Below are positions 1 to 6,982 of a stretch of 10,591 nucleotides of DNA, piece by piece. The position numbers were made by a program, and so were the translations under genes. Within the stretch, counting starts at the first letter, position 1; the number at the start of each line of letters is the position of its first letter. The notes beneath the pieces are model-generated. The model saw only the letters and a list, made by a program, of their open reading frames with translations. It did no database searches and was not told where the DNA came from. The stretch is from Gallionellales bacterium UBA7399. GTDB taxonomy: Bacteria; Pseudomonadota; Gammaproteobacteria; Burkholderiales; Gallionellaceae. The stretch spans positions 9,322-19,912 of the forward strand of contig DKNB01000088.1 in the NCBI GenBank assembly GCA_002470125.1, given 5' to 3'.

Positions 1-582
1 AATTAGCGTGGCAGCCGGCAAAACCAGCCCGATCAGCCCCTTGCTCAGGACTGCCAAAGCCAATGCCGCCCACGCGCAGTAAATCCAATTGCGCCGAGAG
101 CGTGCGCTGGCGTTGACTTGTTGCCCGAGTAGTAAGCCCACAACACCCAGGGTAAGAAAGAATGTGACGCCCATGTCGAGCGTATTGATGTGCCCGATTG
201 CTACATATAGCAAGCTGCTTCCAAGAAGCAAGGCGGCGTACTGACCAGCTTCGCGTCCAAACAATCGGGTACCAGCAAACCAAACCAACAGCAACCCAAA
301 AAATCCAGTCAGCGCTGGCCATAGGCGCGATGTCCACTGATGCTGACCAAATAATGTGTATGTGGTTGCGGTTGCCCAGTATTGCAGGGGCGGCTTTTCG
401 AAATACTTCAGATCGTTGAGGCGTGGCGTCAGCCAGTCTCCGTTCGCTATCATTTCGCGTGGAATTTCCGCGTAGCGCCCTTCGTCCGGCTTTATGAGCT
501 TGCGATATTCTAGGGTGCCAAACCAAATTGCTGCAATCACCAGCAACAGGCACCACAGATTTTTTGGTTTGAGGGCTGCCAT
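1..582 (-). CDS. ArnT/PMT_2-type membrane glycosyltransferase, N-terminal part (cut by window edge)
   Basis: The first 194 residues are present, with no stop before the window edge. The protein starts MAALKPKNLW, followed by a hydrophobic segment at about residues 9-24. Next comes a polar loop with PDEGRYAEIPREM (32-44), then FEKPPLQYW (61-69), and several further hydrophobic segments with short loops. This order (first membrane helix, loop with Asp-Glu and Arg-Tyr, then an EKPP motif) is typical of GT-C fold lipid-linked sugar transferases of the ArnT/PMT_2 family. These move a sugar from a polyprenyl phosphate to lipid A or another envelope acceptor on the periplasmic face. D33 and E62 are the likely conserved loop acids. 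Family members are usually about 500-580 residues, so roughly two thirds lie outside the window. The exact sugar and acceptor cannot be told from this part. The ATG at 580-582 is the first start after the spacer and fits the family N-terminus. Confidence 0.85.
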   Translation of the reverse strand, partial: MAALKPKNLWCLLLVIAAIWFGTLEYRKLIKPDEGRYAEIPREMIANGDWLTPRLNDLKYFEKPPLQYWATATTYTLFGQHQWTSRLWPALTGFFGLLLVWFAGTRLFGREAGQYAALLLGSSLLYVAIGHINTLDMGVTFFLTLGVVGLLLGQQVNASARSRRNWIYCAWAALALAVLSKGLIGLVLPAATLI

Positions 583-918
583 GGTTGCTTTAATGTGTCA
601 TTGAAAGGTATTGGCCACATACCACTCCCGGGCGCACGTGGCCTTGCGCGCTCATCTGTATGGAGTGGCTATGTAGTGCGGCAACAGATAATCATTTAGT
701 TACAACTTGACTGGCCAAAGTATATATCAGTAAATCAATTTTGTCGTACCAACCGAGCGGCCTGGGCATTCAATTCAAAGTGTTATCCTTGTGTAGGCAC
801 CCAAGGTATTTGGCGCTCCGCAAACAAGACAGGTGGGTTGCCGTGTAACGGTATGCCGGTTTATTGTGACTTAGCCCCACCCTGCTACAGATAATGCTTA
901 TATATAGCGTGGGTGGCG
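583..918. other. gene-free divergent spacer between glycosyltransferase and pimT-like gene
   Basis: No reading frame here looks like a protein gene on either strand. The stretch from about 690 to 760 is AT-rich and could hold a promoter for the glycosyltransferase, but I see no convincing -35/-10 pair on the minus strand. A GC-rich imperfect inverted repeat sits at 830-884 and is listed separately. The promoter of the plus-strand gene begins just after this stretch, at 919. Confidence 0.6.
830..884. repeat. imperfect long-stem inverted repeat with an inner hairpin
   Basis: Positions 830-837 can pair with 876-884 in an 8 bp stem with one bulged base (C880). Inside it, 839-843 and 849-853 form a second 5 bp stem with a 5-base loop, including one G-T pair. 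A competing small pairing uses 849-851 with 856-858. No T-run follows on either strand, so it does not look like a simple intrinsic terminator. It lies 35 bases upstream of the -35 box of the methyltransferase promoter. Its function is unknown. Confidence 0.35.
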
Positions 919-947
919 TTGAGGTCGAATGATGACCTTGTTATACT
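919..947 (+). promoter_or_regulatory. sigma-70 promoter for the pimT-like gene
   Basis: TTGAGG at 919-924 and TATACT at 942-947 are separated by exactly 17 bases. Each box differs from consensus at only one or two positions. Transcription would start near 954, giving a leader of about 35 bases before the start codon at 989. Confidence 0.65.
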
Positions 948-988
948 GGAACATGGAGTGTTGATAATATTTTTGAGATGAGGTCGAG

Positions 989-1639
989 ATGAACAATCTG
1001 GAACAAGCACGTTTTAATATGGTTGAGCAACAGATACGGCCGTGGGAGGTTCTGGATATGCAGGTTCTCAACTTGTTGAGCAAGGTTAAGCGCGAACACT
1101 TTGTGCCATCCAGCAAGCAAGATATGGCTTTTGTGGACACGGAGATTCCGTTGGGGCACAAGGCTTCAATGTGGCCACCCAGGCTGGAGGCCAGAGTACT
1201 GCAAGCCTTGCAGCTGGGCCGCAATGATCGCGTCTTGGAGGTGGGTAGCGGTAGCGGCTACCTGACCGCTTTGCTTTCCCACCTGGCGATGCACGTGACC
1301 AGCGTTGAGATTGTGCCCGAGTTGCATGCTTTTGCAGAAAAGAATTTGACGGCCAATCTTATTAACAACGTAACCTTGGCGCTGGGTGACGCGGCCCAGG
1401 GTTGGGCTGGCTCCTATGATGCGATCGTATTGACCGGCTCGGTGCCAGTTTTGCCGAAAATATTTGAGAGTAGCCTAAAGCCAGGCGGCCGCTTATTTGC
1501 CGTGGTTGGGGATGCCCCAGTGATGAGCGCCAACCTGTTCACGCATACAATATCTGGTGTGCTAGAGAGTGTCACTCTGTTCGAGACGTGTATTGCGCCA
1601 TTGCAGAATGCATTGCAGCCAAAGCGTTTTGTTTTTTAA
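989..1639 (+). CDS. PimT-like SAM-dependent methyltransferase (protein-L-isoaspartate O-methyltransferase family)
   Basis: A 216-residue protein with a class I SAM-dependent methyltransferase fold. Motif I is RVLEVGSGSGYL (81-92), the acidic residue after strand 2 is E107, motif II is YDAIVLTGSVP (143-153), and the post-II loop is LKPGGRLFAVVG (163-174). The N-terminal part (ARFNMVEQQIRPWEVLD, then VKREHFVP) and the overall length match the isoaspartyl methyltransferase family. In E. coli Pcm the stretch after the PIG tripeptide is TISQP, whose serine contributes to isoaspartate methylation. Here the aligned residues 60-64 read SMWPP, so repair activity is doubtful. This looks like the PimT paralogue common in betaproteobacteria rather than true Pcm. 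GAGG at 980-983 lies 5 bases before the ATG and supports the start. The gene stands alone here; as family knowledge, relatives often sit near rhodanese or tolC genes. Confidence 0.85.
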   Translation: MNNLEQARFNMVEQQIRPWEVLDMQVLNLLSKVKREHFVPSSKQDMAFVDTEIPLGHKASMWPPRLEARVLQALQLGRNDRVLEVGSGSGYLTALLSHLAMHVTSVEIVPELHAFAEKNLTANLINNVTLALGDAAQGWAGSYDAIVLTGSVPVLPKIFESSLKPGGRLFAVVGDAPVMSANLFTHTISGVLESVTLFETCIAPLQNALQPKRFVF

Positions 1640-1780
1640 TCCGACTAACTGCACAGTAGTCTAGATAGGATCTGACCCTCTGCCAGTGCGTTGTGAATGC
1701 TGACCCAATATATTGCACACATCCTGGCGCCCCCTTTGTTTTTGGGGCTATCTTAGATAGTCAAATTTTTGAGTTGGATC

Positions 1781-2263
1781 CTAGTCGGGATTGAGCGTTA
1801 CATGGCGTATCCGAATCCCAAGTTGTTGAGCCGCTGTGTTTGCCGCCACAACAATGCGCTTGTTCATTTCGAGGTTGTGTGTGCGTGTGTCGGGAGAGGC
1901 CTCTGCCGAGACCTGTTGGTTGTCATCCAGAGAATGCGGAGCAGTAGCCTGAAAAAATAGTCCACCGTCGCGTATCGCGATAACGAGCTGGTAGAGTTCC
2001 TGTTCGATTGCGACGGCCGATGGATCGCGTACCTCGAAACATTGAGGTGCGCTATCTGGACTTTGATCGTGGGGCCCGGGTATTTGTTTGGCGATCGCCT
2101 CAATCAGTACCTGTGCGATGTTCAGCCTGGGTGCCAATGTGGCGTGATACTGCCCGGTACGATTAAGGATGAGTGGATTTTCAAGTATTGCTTGCTTGGT
2201 GTTGCGTAGCGTGAGAACCACAATGATTGTGATGATGATGGTGGCTAAGGTTATTTCAATCAT
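1781..2263 (-). CDS. hypothetical membrane-anchored protein
   Basis: I do not recognise this family. From the ATG at 2261-2263 it encodes 160 residues. A strongly hydrophobic segment, about residues 4-19 (ITLATIIITIIVVLTL), is followed by a basic residue and then a polar domain without cysteine pairs or known catalytic motifs. The stretch NRTGQYHATLAPRLNIAQ (about 34-51) and the C-terminal AANTAAQQLGIRIRHV look like folded protein sequence, so I take the gene as real. It is probably an inner-membrane protein with a single N-terminal anchor. An in-frame ATG at 2336-2338 would add 25 residues. Neither start has a clear Shine-Dalgarno sequence, and I prefer the shorter form because it puts the anchor at the N-terminus. 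It is divergent from the RIO kinase gene and has no obvious partner. Confidence 0.55.
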   Translation of the reverse strand: MIEITLATIIITIIVVLTLRNTKQAILENPLILNRTGQYHATLAPRLNIAQVLIEAIAKQIPGPHDQSPDSAPQCFEVRDPSAVAIEQELYQLVIAIRDGGLFFQATAPHSLDDNQQVSAEASPDTRTHNLEMNKRIVVAANTAAQQLGIRIRHVTLNPD

Positions 2264-2369
2264 GACGGTAACTTTAAGGTTGGCAATGAGTCGGTAGTAT
2301 AGCTGCCCCCACCTGTTTTGAATAAGCAAACAATGCATACCGAATCAAACGATGATGGAAGTGGTTTGT

Positions 2370-2386
2370 CTACAATCTTATTGTAG
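2370..2386. promoter_or_regulatory. perfect 7-3-7 dyad, candidate operator
   Basis: CTACAAT at 2370-2376 and ATTGTAG at 2380-2386 are exact reverse complements separated by three bases. The dyad lies in the 247 bp divergent spacer between the hypothetical gene and the RIO kinase gene, where a regulator could act on either. There is no T-run, so a terminator is unlikely. I cannot name the binding protein. Confidence 0.45.
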
Positions 2387-2418
2387 CTGGGGCACCAGTG
2401 CGACGCTGGACGCTCTCT

Positions 2419-2449
2419 TTGGGGGACTCTATTTTTTTAAGGTTAAAAT
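2419..2449 (+). promoter_or_regulatory. weak candidate promoter for the RIO kinase gene
   Basis: TTGGGG at 2419-2424 and TAAAAT at 2444-2449 are 19 bases apart, a little longer than optimal. This is the best promoter-like pair in the spacer, but neither the boxes nor the spacing is strong. The predicted leader would be about 55 bases. Confidence 0.3.
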
Positions 2450-2510
2450 CTGGTATCGTTCTTCATCGGCTGTGTAGCGCAAATCAATCCTGTGCCTCCG
2501 TTTTGACCAT

Positions 2511-3371
2511 ATGAAAACTCCAAAAAGAATTGAAGTCCTGGTGCAGGAGGGCATAGTTGATAGAGTTGAACGACAGCTCATGAGCGGCAAGGAGGCCGAT
2601 GTTTACGTTGTGGTTTGCGGGAGCGACATTCGTTGCGCAAAGGTTTACAAGGAGGCCAACAAGCGTAGCTTTCATCAGGCCGTTCATTACACGGATGGTC
2701 GAAAAGTGAAAAATAGTCGCATGGCTCGTGCCATGGAAAAAGGAACCCGCTACGGGCGCAAAGAGCAGGAGGCTGCCTGGCAAAATGCCGAGGTGGATGC
2801 CCTGTACAAACTTGCCACTGTAGGAGTTAGGGTCCCTCGACCCTATGGATTTTATGAAGGCGTGCTACTGATGGAGCTAATCTTGGGCGAGAATGACGAG
2901 CCCGCTCCAAGGCTTAATGATTTGGCGCTTACCAAAGAGTGTGCACGACAGTATCACCTAATCTTGATTAGGCAAGTCGTGCGTATGCTGTGTGCCGGGA
3001 TTGTCCACGGTGACCTGTCAGAATATAACGTGCTTGTCGGTAGCGATGGACCGGTCATCATTGATCTGCCGCAAGCCATTGATGCGGCTGCAAATAATAA
3101 TGCTCGCAAGATGCTGGAAAGAGATGTCGATAACCTGAGTAAGTACTTCGGGCAGTTCGCTCCTGAGTTAATTTCCACAAGCTACGGGAAGGAAATATGG
3201 TCGCTATACGAGCGTGGTGAGCTGAGTCCAGAAACTGAGCTAACAGGTGAATTTCAATGTAGCGAAAGGAAGGCGGACGTCCACGCTGTCATGCGAGAGA
3301 TTGATGCCGCCCGAGATGCCGATGCTGCGAAGCGACTCGCGCGCCAGGTGGCAAAAGTGAACGGTAGGTGA
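2511..3371 (+). CDS. RIO1-family atypical serine/threonine protein kinase
   Basis: A 286-residue RIO-family kinase. The nucleotide loop is SGKEADVYVV (25-34), and the ATP-contacting lysine is K44 in CAKVYK. The flexible region holds YTDGRKVKNSR (60-70). The catalytic loop is HGDLSEYNVLV (166-176) with D168 and N173. The metal-binding aspartate is D185 in IIDLPQAID, and ERDVDNL (203-209) follows as in RIO1 proteins. All key catalytic residues are present, so it should bind ATP and act as a kinase or ATPase. Archaeal and eukaryotic RIO proteins serve late small-ribosomal-subunit maturation; the bacterial role is not well defined. The charged C-terminus (about 245-286) may be an extension. An in-frame stop at 2475-2477 makes 2511 the first ATG; no good Shine-Dalgarno precedes it. 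htpG follows 71 bases downstream but has its own promoter. Confidence 0.9.
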   Translation: MKTPKRIEVLVQEGIVDRVERQLMSGKEADVYVVVCGSDIRCAKVYKEANKRSFHQAVHYTDGRKVKNSRMARAMEKGTRYGRKEQEAAWQNAEVDALYKLATVGVRVPRPYGFYEGVLLMELILGENDEPAPRLNDLALTKECARQYHLILIRQVVRMLCAGIVHGDLSEYNVLVGSDGPVIIDLPQAIDAAANNNARKMLERDVDNLSKYFGQFAPELISTSYGKEIWSLYERGELSPETELTGEFQCSERKADVHAVMREIDAARDADAAKRLARQVAKVNGR

Positions 3372-3377
3372 GGGCCT

Positions 3378-3404
3378 CTTGAAAAAAGTTAAATCACCCC
3401 AACC
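3378..3404 (+). promoter_or_regulatory. RpoH (sigma-32) heat-shock promoter of htpG
   Basis: CTTGAAA at 3378-3384 is a full match to the sigma-32 -35 element. CCCCAACC at 3397-3404 resembles the CCCCATNT -10 element. The gap between CTTGAA and CCCC is 13 bases, the spacing of the E. coli groE promoter. Transcription would start near 3410, giving a leader of about 30 bases. This agrees with the known heat-shock control of htpG. Confidence 0.75.
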
Positions 3405-3432
3405 TATGCGTGCACCATATCTATAAATTAAC

Positions 3433-3440
3433 GGAGAGAG
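3433..3440 (+). promoter_or_regulatory. ribosome binding site of htpG
   Basis: The purine run GGAGAGAG lies just before the ATG at 3443, with GGAG ending 6 bases upstream. It decides the start in favour of 3443 over an in-frame ATG at 3410, which falls at the predicted transcription start. Confidence 0.75.
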
Positions 3441-3442
3441 TA

Positions 3443-5359
3443 ATGACCGACAACGCAACCGGTAATCGTGAAACCCTGGGCTTCCAGGCTGAAGTCAAGC
3501 AGTTGCTGCAATTGATGATTCATTCGTTGTACTCAAATCGAGAGATTTTTTTGCGTGAGTTGATATCTAACGCATCAGATGCCTGCGATAAGTTACGCTT
3601 CGAGGGCCTGCACAACGCGGCACTGTTTGAGAATGATTCCGAGCTTGATATTCATGTCTCCTACAACAAGGAAGAAAAAACAATAACCATCGCCGACAAT
3701 GGGATCGGCATGAGTCGCGATGAGGTCATTAATAACCTCGGCACTATCGCAAAGTCTGGAACACGCGAATTCTTTACCCGTCTGTCTGGTGATCAGCAAA
3801 AGGATGCGAACCTTATAGGCCAGTTTGGAGTTGGGTTCTACTCGGCCTTTATCGTTGCCGACAAGGTTAGTGTACTAACCCGTCGTGCAGGTGAAAAAAC
3901 TGATCAGGGCGTGAGCTGGGAGTCTGATGGTGGCGGAGAGTTTGTCATCGAGATGGTGGACCGTGCTCCGCGTGGCACAACTATTACTCTGCACTTGCGT
4001 GAGGGGCAGGAGGACTTGCTGAGTGGCACAAAGTTGCGAACCATTATTCATAAATACTCAGATCATATTGTTCAGCCAGTCTTAATGAAAAAAGAGGAAT
4101 GGAAAGACAACGCACAACAGGTGCTAGACGAAGAGGAGACCATTAATCAGGCATTGGCATTGTGGGCGCGCCCTAAAAATGAGATCAGCGAGGACGAGTA
4201 CAAGGGATTCTATAAGCACGTTGGCCATGATTATGAGGATCCCTTGGCGTGGACCCATGCCCGTGTAGAGGGTCGCCAAGAATATACGATGCTGCTGTAC
4301 GTACCAACTAGGGCGCCATTTGATCTGTGGGAGCATACCGCGAGTCATGGCGTAAAGCTTTACGTGCGTCGGGTGTTTATTATGGACGACGCAACTCAGT
4401 TGATGCCACACTACCTACGCTTTGCCCGGGGCGTGGTCGACACCAACAATCTTCCGCTTAACGTTTCGCGTGAAATTTTGCAAGAGTCGAAAGACATCGA
4501 GGCGATACGATCTGGCTGCACAAAGAAGTTGCTGGGCCTGTTAGAAGATGTGGCTGGGAAAGACCCGGAGAAGTATGCAAAATTTTGGGGCGTGTTTGGG
4601 AATGTGCTCAAGGAGGGCGTGGGGGAGGACATTGCCAACAAGGATAAGATAGCTGGCCTAATGCGCCTGGCGTCTACCCACACAAACTCTCCTGAAACAG
4701 TTGTCTCCTTGGCGGATTACATTGGTCGCATGAAGGAGGGTCAGGATAAGATTTACTACATTACCGCTGACACATTTAATGCCGCGAAGAACAGCCCGCA
4801 CTTGGAGGTGTTCCGCAAAAAAGACATCGAGGTACTACTGCTTACCGATCGTGTAGATGAGTGGGTGGTAGGCAATTTACCTCTATTTGATGGCAAGCCG
4901 CTGGTGTCAGTTGCAAAGGGCGGACTCGATCTTGGCAAGCTTGAAAATGAGATAGATAAAAAAGATCAAGAGAGGGATGCTGATACATTTAAAAGCTTGG
5001 CAGAAAAGATCAAGGCCAGTCTCGGTGATCGCGTCAAGGAGGTGCGCGTGACCAACCGCCTGACTGACTCCCCAGCCTGCTTGGTCGTGGACGTCAACGA
5101 CATCAATGCTAATCTAGCCCGCTTACTTAAGGCCTCGGGGCAGAAGGCGCCAGTGTCACAGCCTATTCTTGAGATTAACCCCAGGCATCCTGTCGTATTG
5201 CGACTAGATGCGGAAGAGGATAAATTCGATGACCTGGCCTCGGTGCTATTTGATCAGGCCCTCCTCGCAGAAGGTGGTCAGCTTGATGATCCGGCCAGCT
5301 TTGTGAAGAGAATAAATCAACTGATGCTAGAGATGAGTGGCAACAAGCCCAACAAATAA
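3443..5359 (+). CDS. htpG: chaperone HtpG (bacterial Hsp90)
   Basis: A 638-residue cytosolic ATP-dependent chaperone of the Hsp90 family, which folds and remodels client proteins as a homodimer. The GHKL ATPase domain (about 1-230) shows the N-box with E39, N43 and D46 in FLRELISNASDACDKLRF (36-53). D85 lies in DNGIGM, followed by the lid segment GTIAKSGT (100-107) and the glycine motif GQFGVGFYS (126-134). The middle domain carries NLPLNVSREILQES with R343, the arginine that contacts the ATP gamma-phosphate in this family. The C-terminal dimerisation domain follows, without the MEEVD tail of eukaryotic cytosolic forms. Length and motif order are normal for HtpG. The gene has a heat-shock promoter of its own. 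Its stop codon TAA (5357-5359) overlaps the ATG of the HIT gene by one base, so the two are very probably cotranscribed and translationally coupled. Confidence 0.97.
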   Translation: MTDNATGNRETLGFQAEVKQLLQLMIHSLYSNREIFLRELISNASDACDKLRFEGLHNAALFENDSELDIHVSYNKEEKTITIADNGIGMSRDEVINNLGTIAKSGTREFFTRLSGDQQKDANLIGQFGVGFYSAFIVADKVSVLTRRAGEKTDQGVSWESDGGGEFVIEMVDRAPRGTTITLHLREGQEDLLSGTKLRTIIHKYSDHIVQPVLMKKEEWKDNAQQVLDEEETINQALALWARPKNEISEDEYKGFYKHVGHDYEDPLAWTHARVEGRQEYTMLLYVPTRAPFDLWEHTASHGVKLYVRRVFIMDDATQLMPHYLRFARGVVDTNNLPLNVSREILQESKDIEAIRSGCTKKLLGLLEDVAGKDPEKYAKFWGVFGNVLKEGVGEDIANKDKIAGLMRLASTHTNSPETVVSLADYIGRMKEGQDKIYYITADTFNAAKNSPHLEVFRKKDIEVLLLTDRVDEWVVGNLPLFDGKPLVSVAKGGLDLGKLENEIDKKDQERDADTFKSLAEKIKASLGDRVKEVRVTNRLTDSPACLVVDVNDINANLARLLKASGQKAPVSQPILEINPRHPVVLRLDAEEDKFDDLASVLFDQALLAEGGQLDDPASFVKRINQLMLEMSGNKPNK

Positions 5360-5775
5360 TGAGCTGTGAGCTGTGCGGGGAAACGGAGGGGGTGCCGCTG
5401 TGGCGGAGTGCCCTCTGCCGTGTGATGCTGGTCAAGGATGTCGAGTATCCCGGGCTATGTCACGTGATCCTAAATCGGCATGTCAAGGAAATGACGGACT
5501 TGAGTGAGGGTGAGCGATCCGCCTTTATGGAAGTGGTGTTTGTCGTGGAGAGCGCGTTGCGCGAAGTGATGCAGCCGGATAAGGTAAATCTTGCGAGTCT
5601 TGGCAATATGACGCCCCATCTTCACTGGCACGTCATCCCACGCTACAATCTAGATAAGCATTTTCCAAACTCGATATGGGGTCTGTCGCAGCGTGCAGGA
5701 ATTTCGCATCAGCCACCTGAGTTACAAACAAGGCTTGCCAAGAGCATATACAAGAGACTGTCGGGGCCGACGTGA
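5359..5775 (+). CDS. HIT-domain protein (histidine triad nucleotide hydrolase/transferase superfamily)
   Basis: A 138-residue protein with the histidine-triad motif HLHWHVIPR (87-95), where H87, H89 and H91 form the triad and H91 or its neighbour is the usual nucleophile. GLCHVILNRHVKEMTDLS (32-49) is the typical HIT strand-turn region. N77 to N83 (NLASLGN) precedes the triad, as in related proteins. An N-terminal C3-x-x-C6 pair, absent in many short HIT proteins, could bind zinc. Family members hydrolyse nucleoside phosphoramidates or dinucleotides by way of a nucleotidyl-histidine intermediate; the exact substrate cannot be told. The protein is probably cytosolic. Translation likely depends on htpG through the TAATG overlap at 5357-5361, which places this gene under the heat-shock promoter. 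It converges with alr, 28 bases away. Confidence 0.88.
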   Translation: MSCELCGETEGVPLWRSALCRVMLVKDVEYPGLCHVILNRHVKEMTDLSEGERSAFMEVVFVVESALREVMQPDKVNLASLGNMTPHLHWHVIPRYNLDKHFPNSIWGLSQRAGISHQPPELQTRLAKSIYKRLSGPT

Positions 5776-5776
5776 G

Positions 5777-5790
5777 GCATCTATGGATGC
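5777..5790. repeat. short perfect hairpin between convergent HIT and alr genes
   Basis: GCATC at 5777-5781 and GATGC at 5786-5790 form a 5 bp stem with a 4-base loop in the 28 bp convergent spacer. No T-run follows on either strand. It could help end transcription from both sides, but it is too weak to call a terminator. Confidence 0.3.
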
Positions 5791-5803
5791 GCGCAGCGTA
5801 ATA

Positions 5804-6880
5804 TTAAGCTGTTTCCGGGCTGGCGATAATGGGCACGCGTGCAGATAGTGCACATAGGAGCTCGTAGCTGATGGTGCCAGACGCGTGGGCCACCTCCTCT
5901 ACGGGCAGACCCTTCCCCCACAGTGTTACGCTACTGCCGACATTGGCAGTGGGTACCGCACTTAAATCTACAGTAAGCATGTCCATTGAGACGCGTCCCA
6001 AGACGCGCGTACGATGGCCTTCAACCAATACTGGTGTACCGGTAGACGCATGACGTGGGTAGCCATCGGCATAGCCACAGGCGACTACACCGACCCGCAT
6101 GGGGGTCTCTGCAATGAACAACCCGCCATAACCAACACAGTCACCAATGCGTAGCTCCTGTACAGCAAGAATACGACTTTCTAGCGTCATTACCGGCCGT
6201 AGGCCAAGTTGCTCTGCGCTAATCTCGGCGAATGGTGATGCGCCGTACAGCATGATGCCCGGACGCACCCACTCAGCGTGCGACTCTGGATGGCGTAACA
6301 GGGCGGCAGAATTGGCCAGTGATCGCGCCATATGATATGGCGCGGTTAGCGTAGTGAAGGCGTCTAACTGCGTGGCGATGCCTGTGCGTTCGTCAGCATG
6401 AGAAAAATGTGTCATCAGGGTGATGTCGCGTACGGCAGGGTGGGCCTGGAGTTTCTCTAGCGCAGTCAGAGCTTTGTCGGGAGTAAAGCCCAGGCGGTTC
6501 ATTCCGCTCGTAATCTTGAGCCATACCCCTAAGCTGCCATGGTGTGAGTAGTCATCCAACATGCTGATCTGCTCTTGATTGTGTATTACGCAATCAATTT
6601 TATGCTCCGCCACCAAGGGTAAATCGTCTGTGGTAAAAAATCCCTCAAGCAATAAAATTGTTTGTCGAAACCCGGCGTTGCGCAGACGCACCGCGTCACA
6701 CACATCTAGCAGCGCAAAGCCATCCACCGCCTTTAGGGCCTCGGCGGCACGCAGCAAGCCATGACCGTAAGCGTCCGCCTTGATCACCGCCATGATGCGC
6801 GCGTTACTCGTAGAGCGTGCGACCTGCAGGTTGTGCTTTAACGCAGAAGAATCAATGCGAGCATGGATTGGGCGTGGCAT
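5804..6880 (-). CDS. alr: alanine racemase (PLP-dependent)
   Basis: A 358-residue fold-type III PLP enzyme that interconverts L- and D-alanine in the cytosol, supplying D-alanine for peptidoglycan. The PLP lysine is K34 in AVIKADAYGHG (31-41). The second catalytic base is Y251 in CVGYGGLF, aligned with Tyr265 of the Geobacillus enzyme. The downstream GYADGYPR (269-276) and GRVSMDM (295-301) with M299-D300 are the conserved active-site loops. KITSGMNRLGF (122-132) and VRPGIMLYG (205-213) are also characteristic. Length is normal. The start MPRPIHARIDSSAL fits the family, although no Shine-Dalgarno is visible before the ATG at 6878-6880. The gene is divergent from lplT, an order I associate with betaproteobacteria. 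Whether it is the biosynthetic Alr or a DadX-type paralogue cannot be told; no dadA neighbour is present. Confidence 0.95.
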   Translation of the reverse strand: MPRPIHARIDSSALKHNLQVARSTSNARIMAVIKADAYGHGLLRAAEALKAVDGFALLDVCDAVRLRNAGFRQTILLLEGFFTTDDLPLVAEHKIDCVIHNQEQISMLDDYSHHGSLGVWLKITSGMNRLGFTPDKALTALEKLQAHPAVRDITLMTHFSHADERTGIATQLDAFTTLTAPYHMARSLANSAALLRHPESHAEWVRPGIMLYGASPFAEISAEQLGLRPVMTLESRILAVQELRIGDCVGYGGLFIAETPMRVGVVACGYADGYPRHASTGTPVLVEGHRTRVLGRVSMDMLTVDLSAVPTANVGSSVTLWGKGLPVEEVAHASGTISYELLCALSARVPIIASPETA

Positions 6881-6915
6881 CGGCGCAGAGCTGTAGGATA
6901 AAATGGACTGCCTTC

Positions 6916-6921
6916 ATAATA
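6916..6921 (-). promoter_or_regulatory. possible -10 box for alr
   Basis: Read on the minus strand, 6921-6916 is TATTAT, one base from the sigma-70 -10 consensus. It is placed to give a leader of about 28 bases to alr. No good -35 box is seen at the proper distance. On the plus strand, TATAAA at 6943-6948 could similarly serve lplT, also without a clear -35. Confidence 0.3.
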
Positions 6922-6982
6922 GCAGGCATCCTGTTTTCGTGATATAAATTGAGTCTTTGAAAATTACACTTTCTCGCCACCA

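Noticed and set aside
898..1224. Minus-strand 108-codon open frame over the 5' part of the PimT-like gene
   Set aside because: It is cysteine- and serine-rich without family character and lies antisense to a well-supported gene with promoter and ribosome binding site.
1730..1760. Possible terminator after the PimT-like gene (GCCCC/GGGGC stem, then CTATC/GATAG stem)
   Set aside because: The stems are only 5 bp, and no T-run follows at the proper distance on either strand.
3410..3442. Longer HtpG start at the ATG at 3410
   Set aside because: It falls at the predicted sigma-32 transcription start and has no ribosome binding site, and HtpG homologues begin near the ATG at 3443, which has a strong one.
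4411..4683. Minus-strand open frame of 90 codons inside htpG
   Set aside because: It is a shadow of the htpG reading frame with low-complexity, serine/arginine-rich content.
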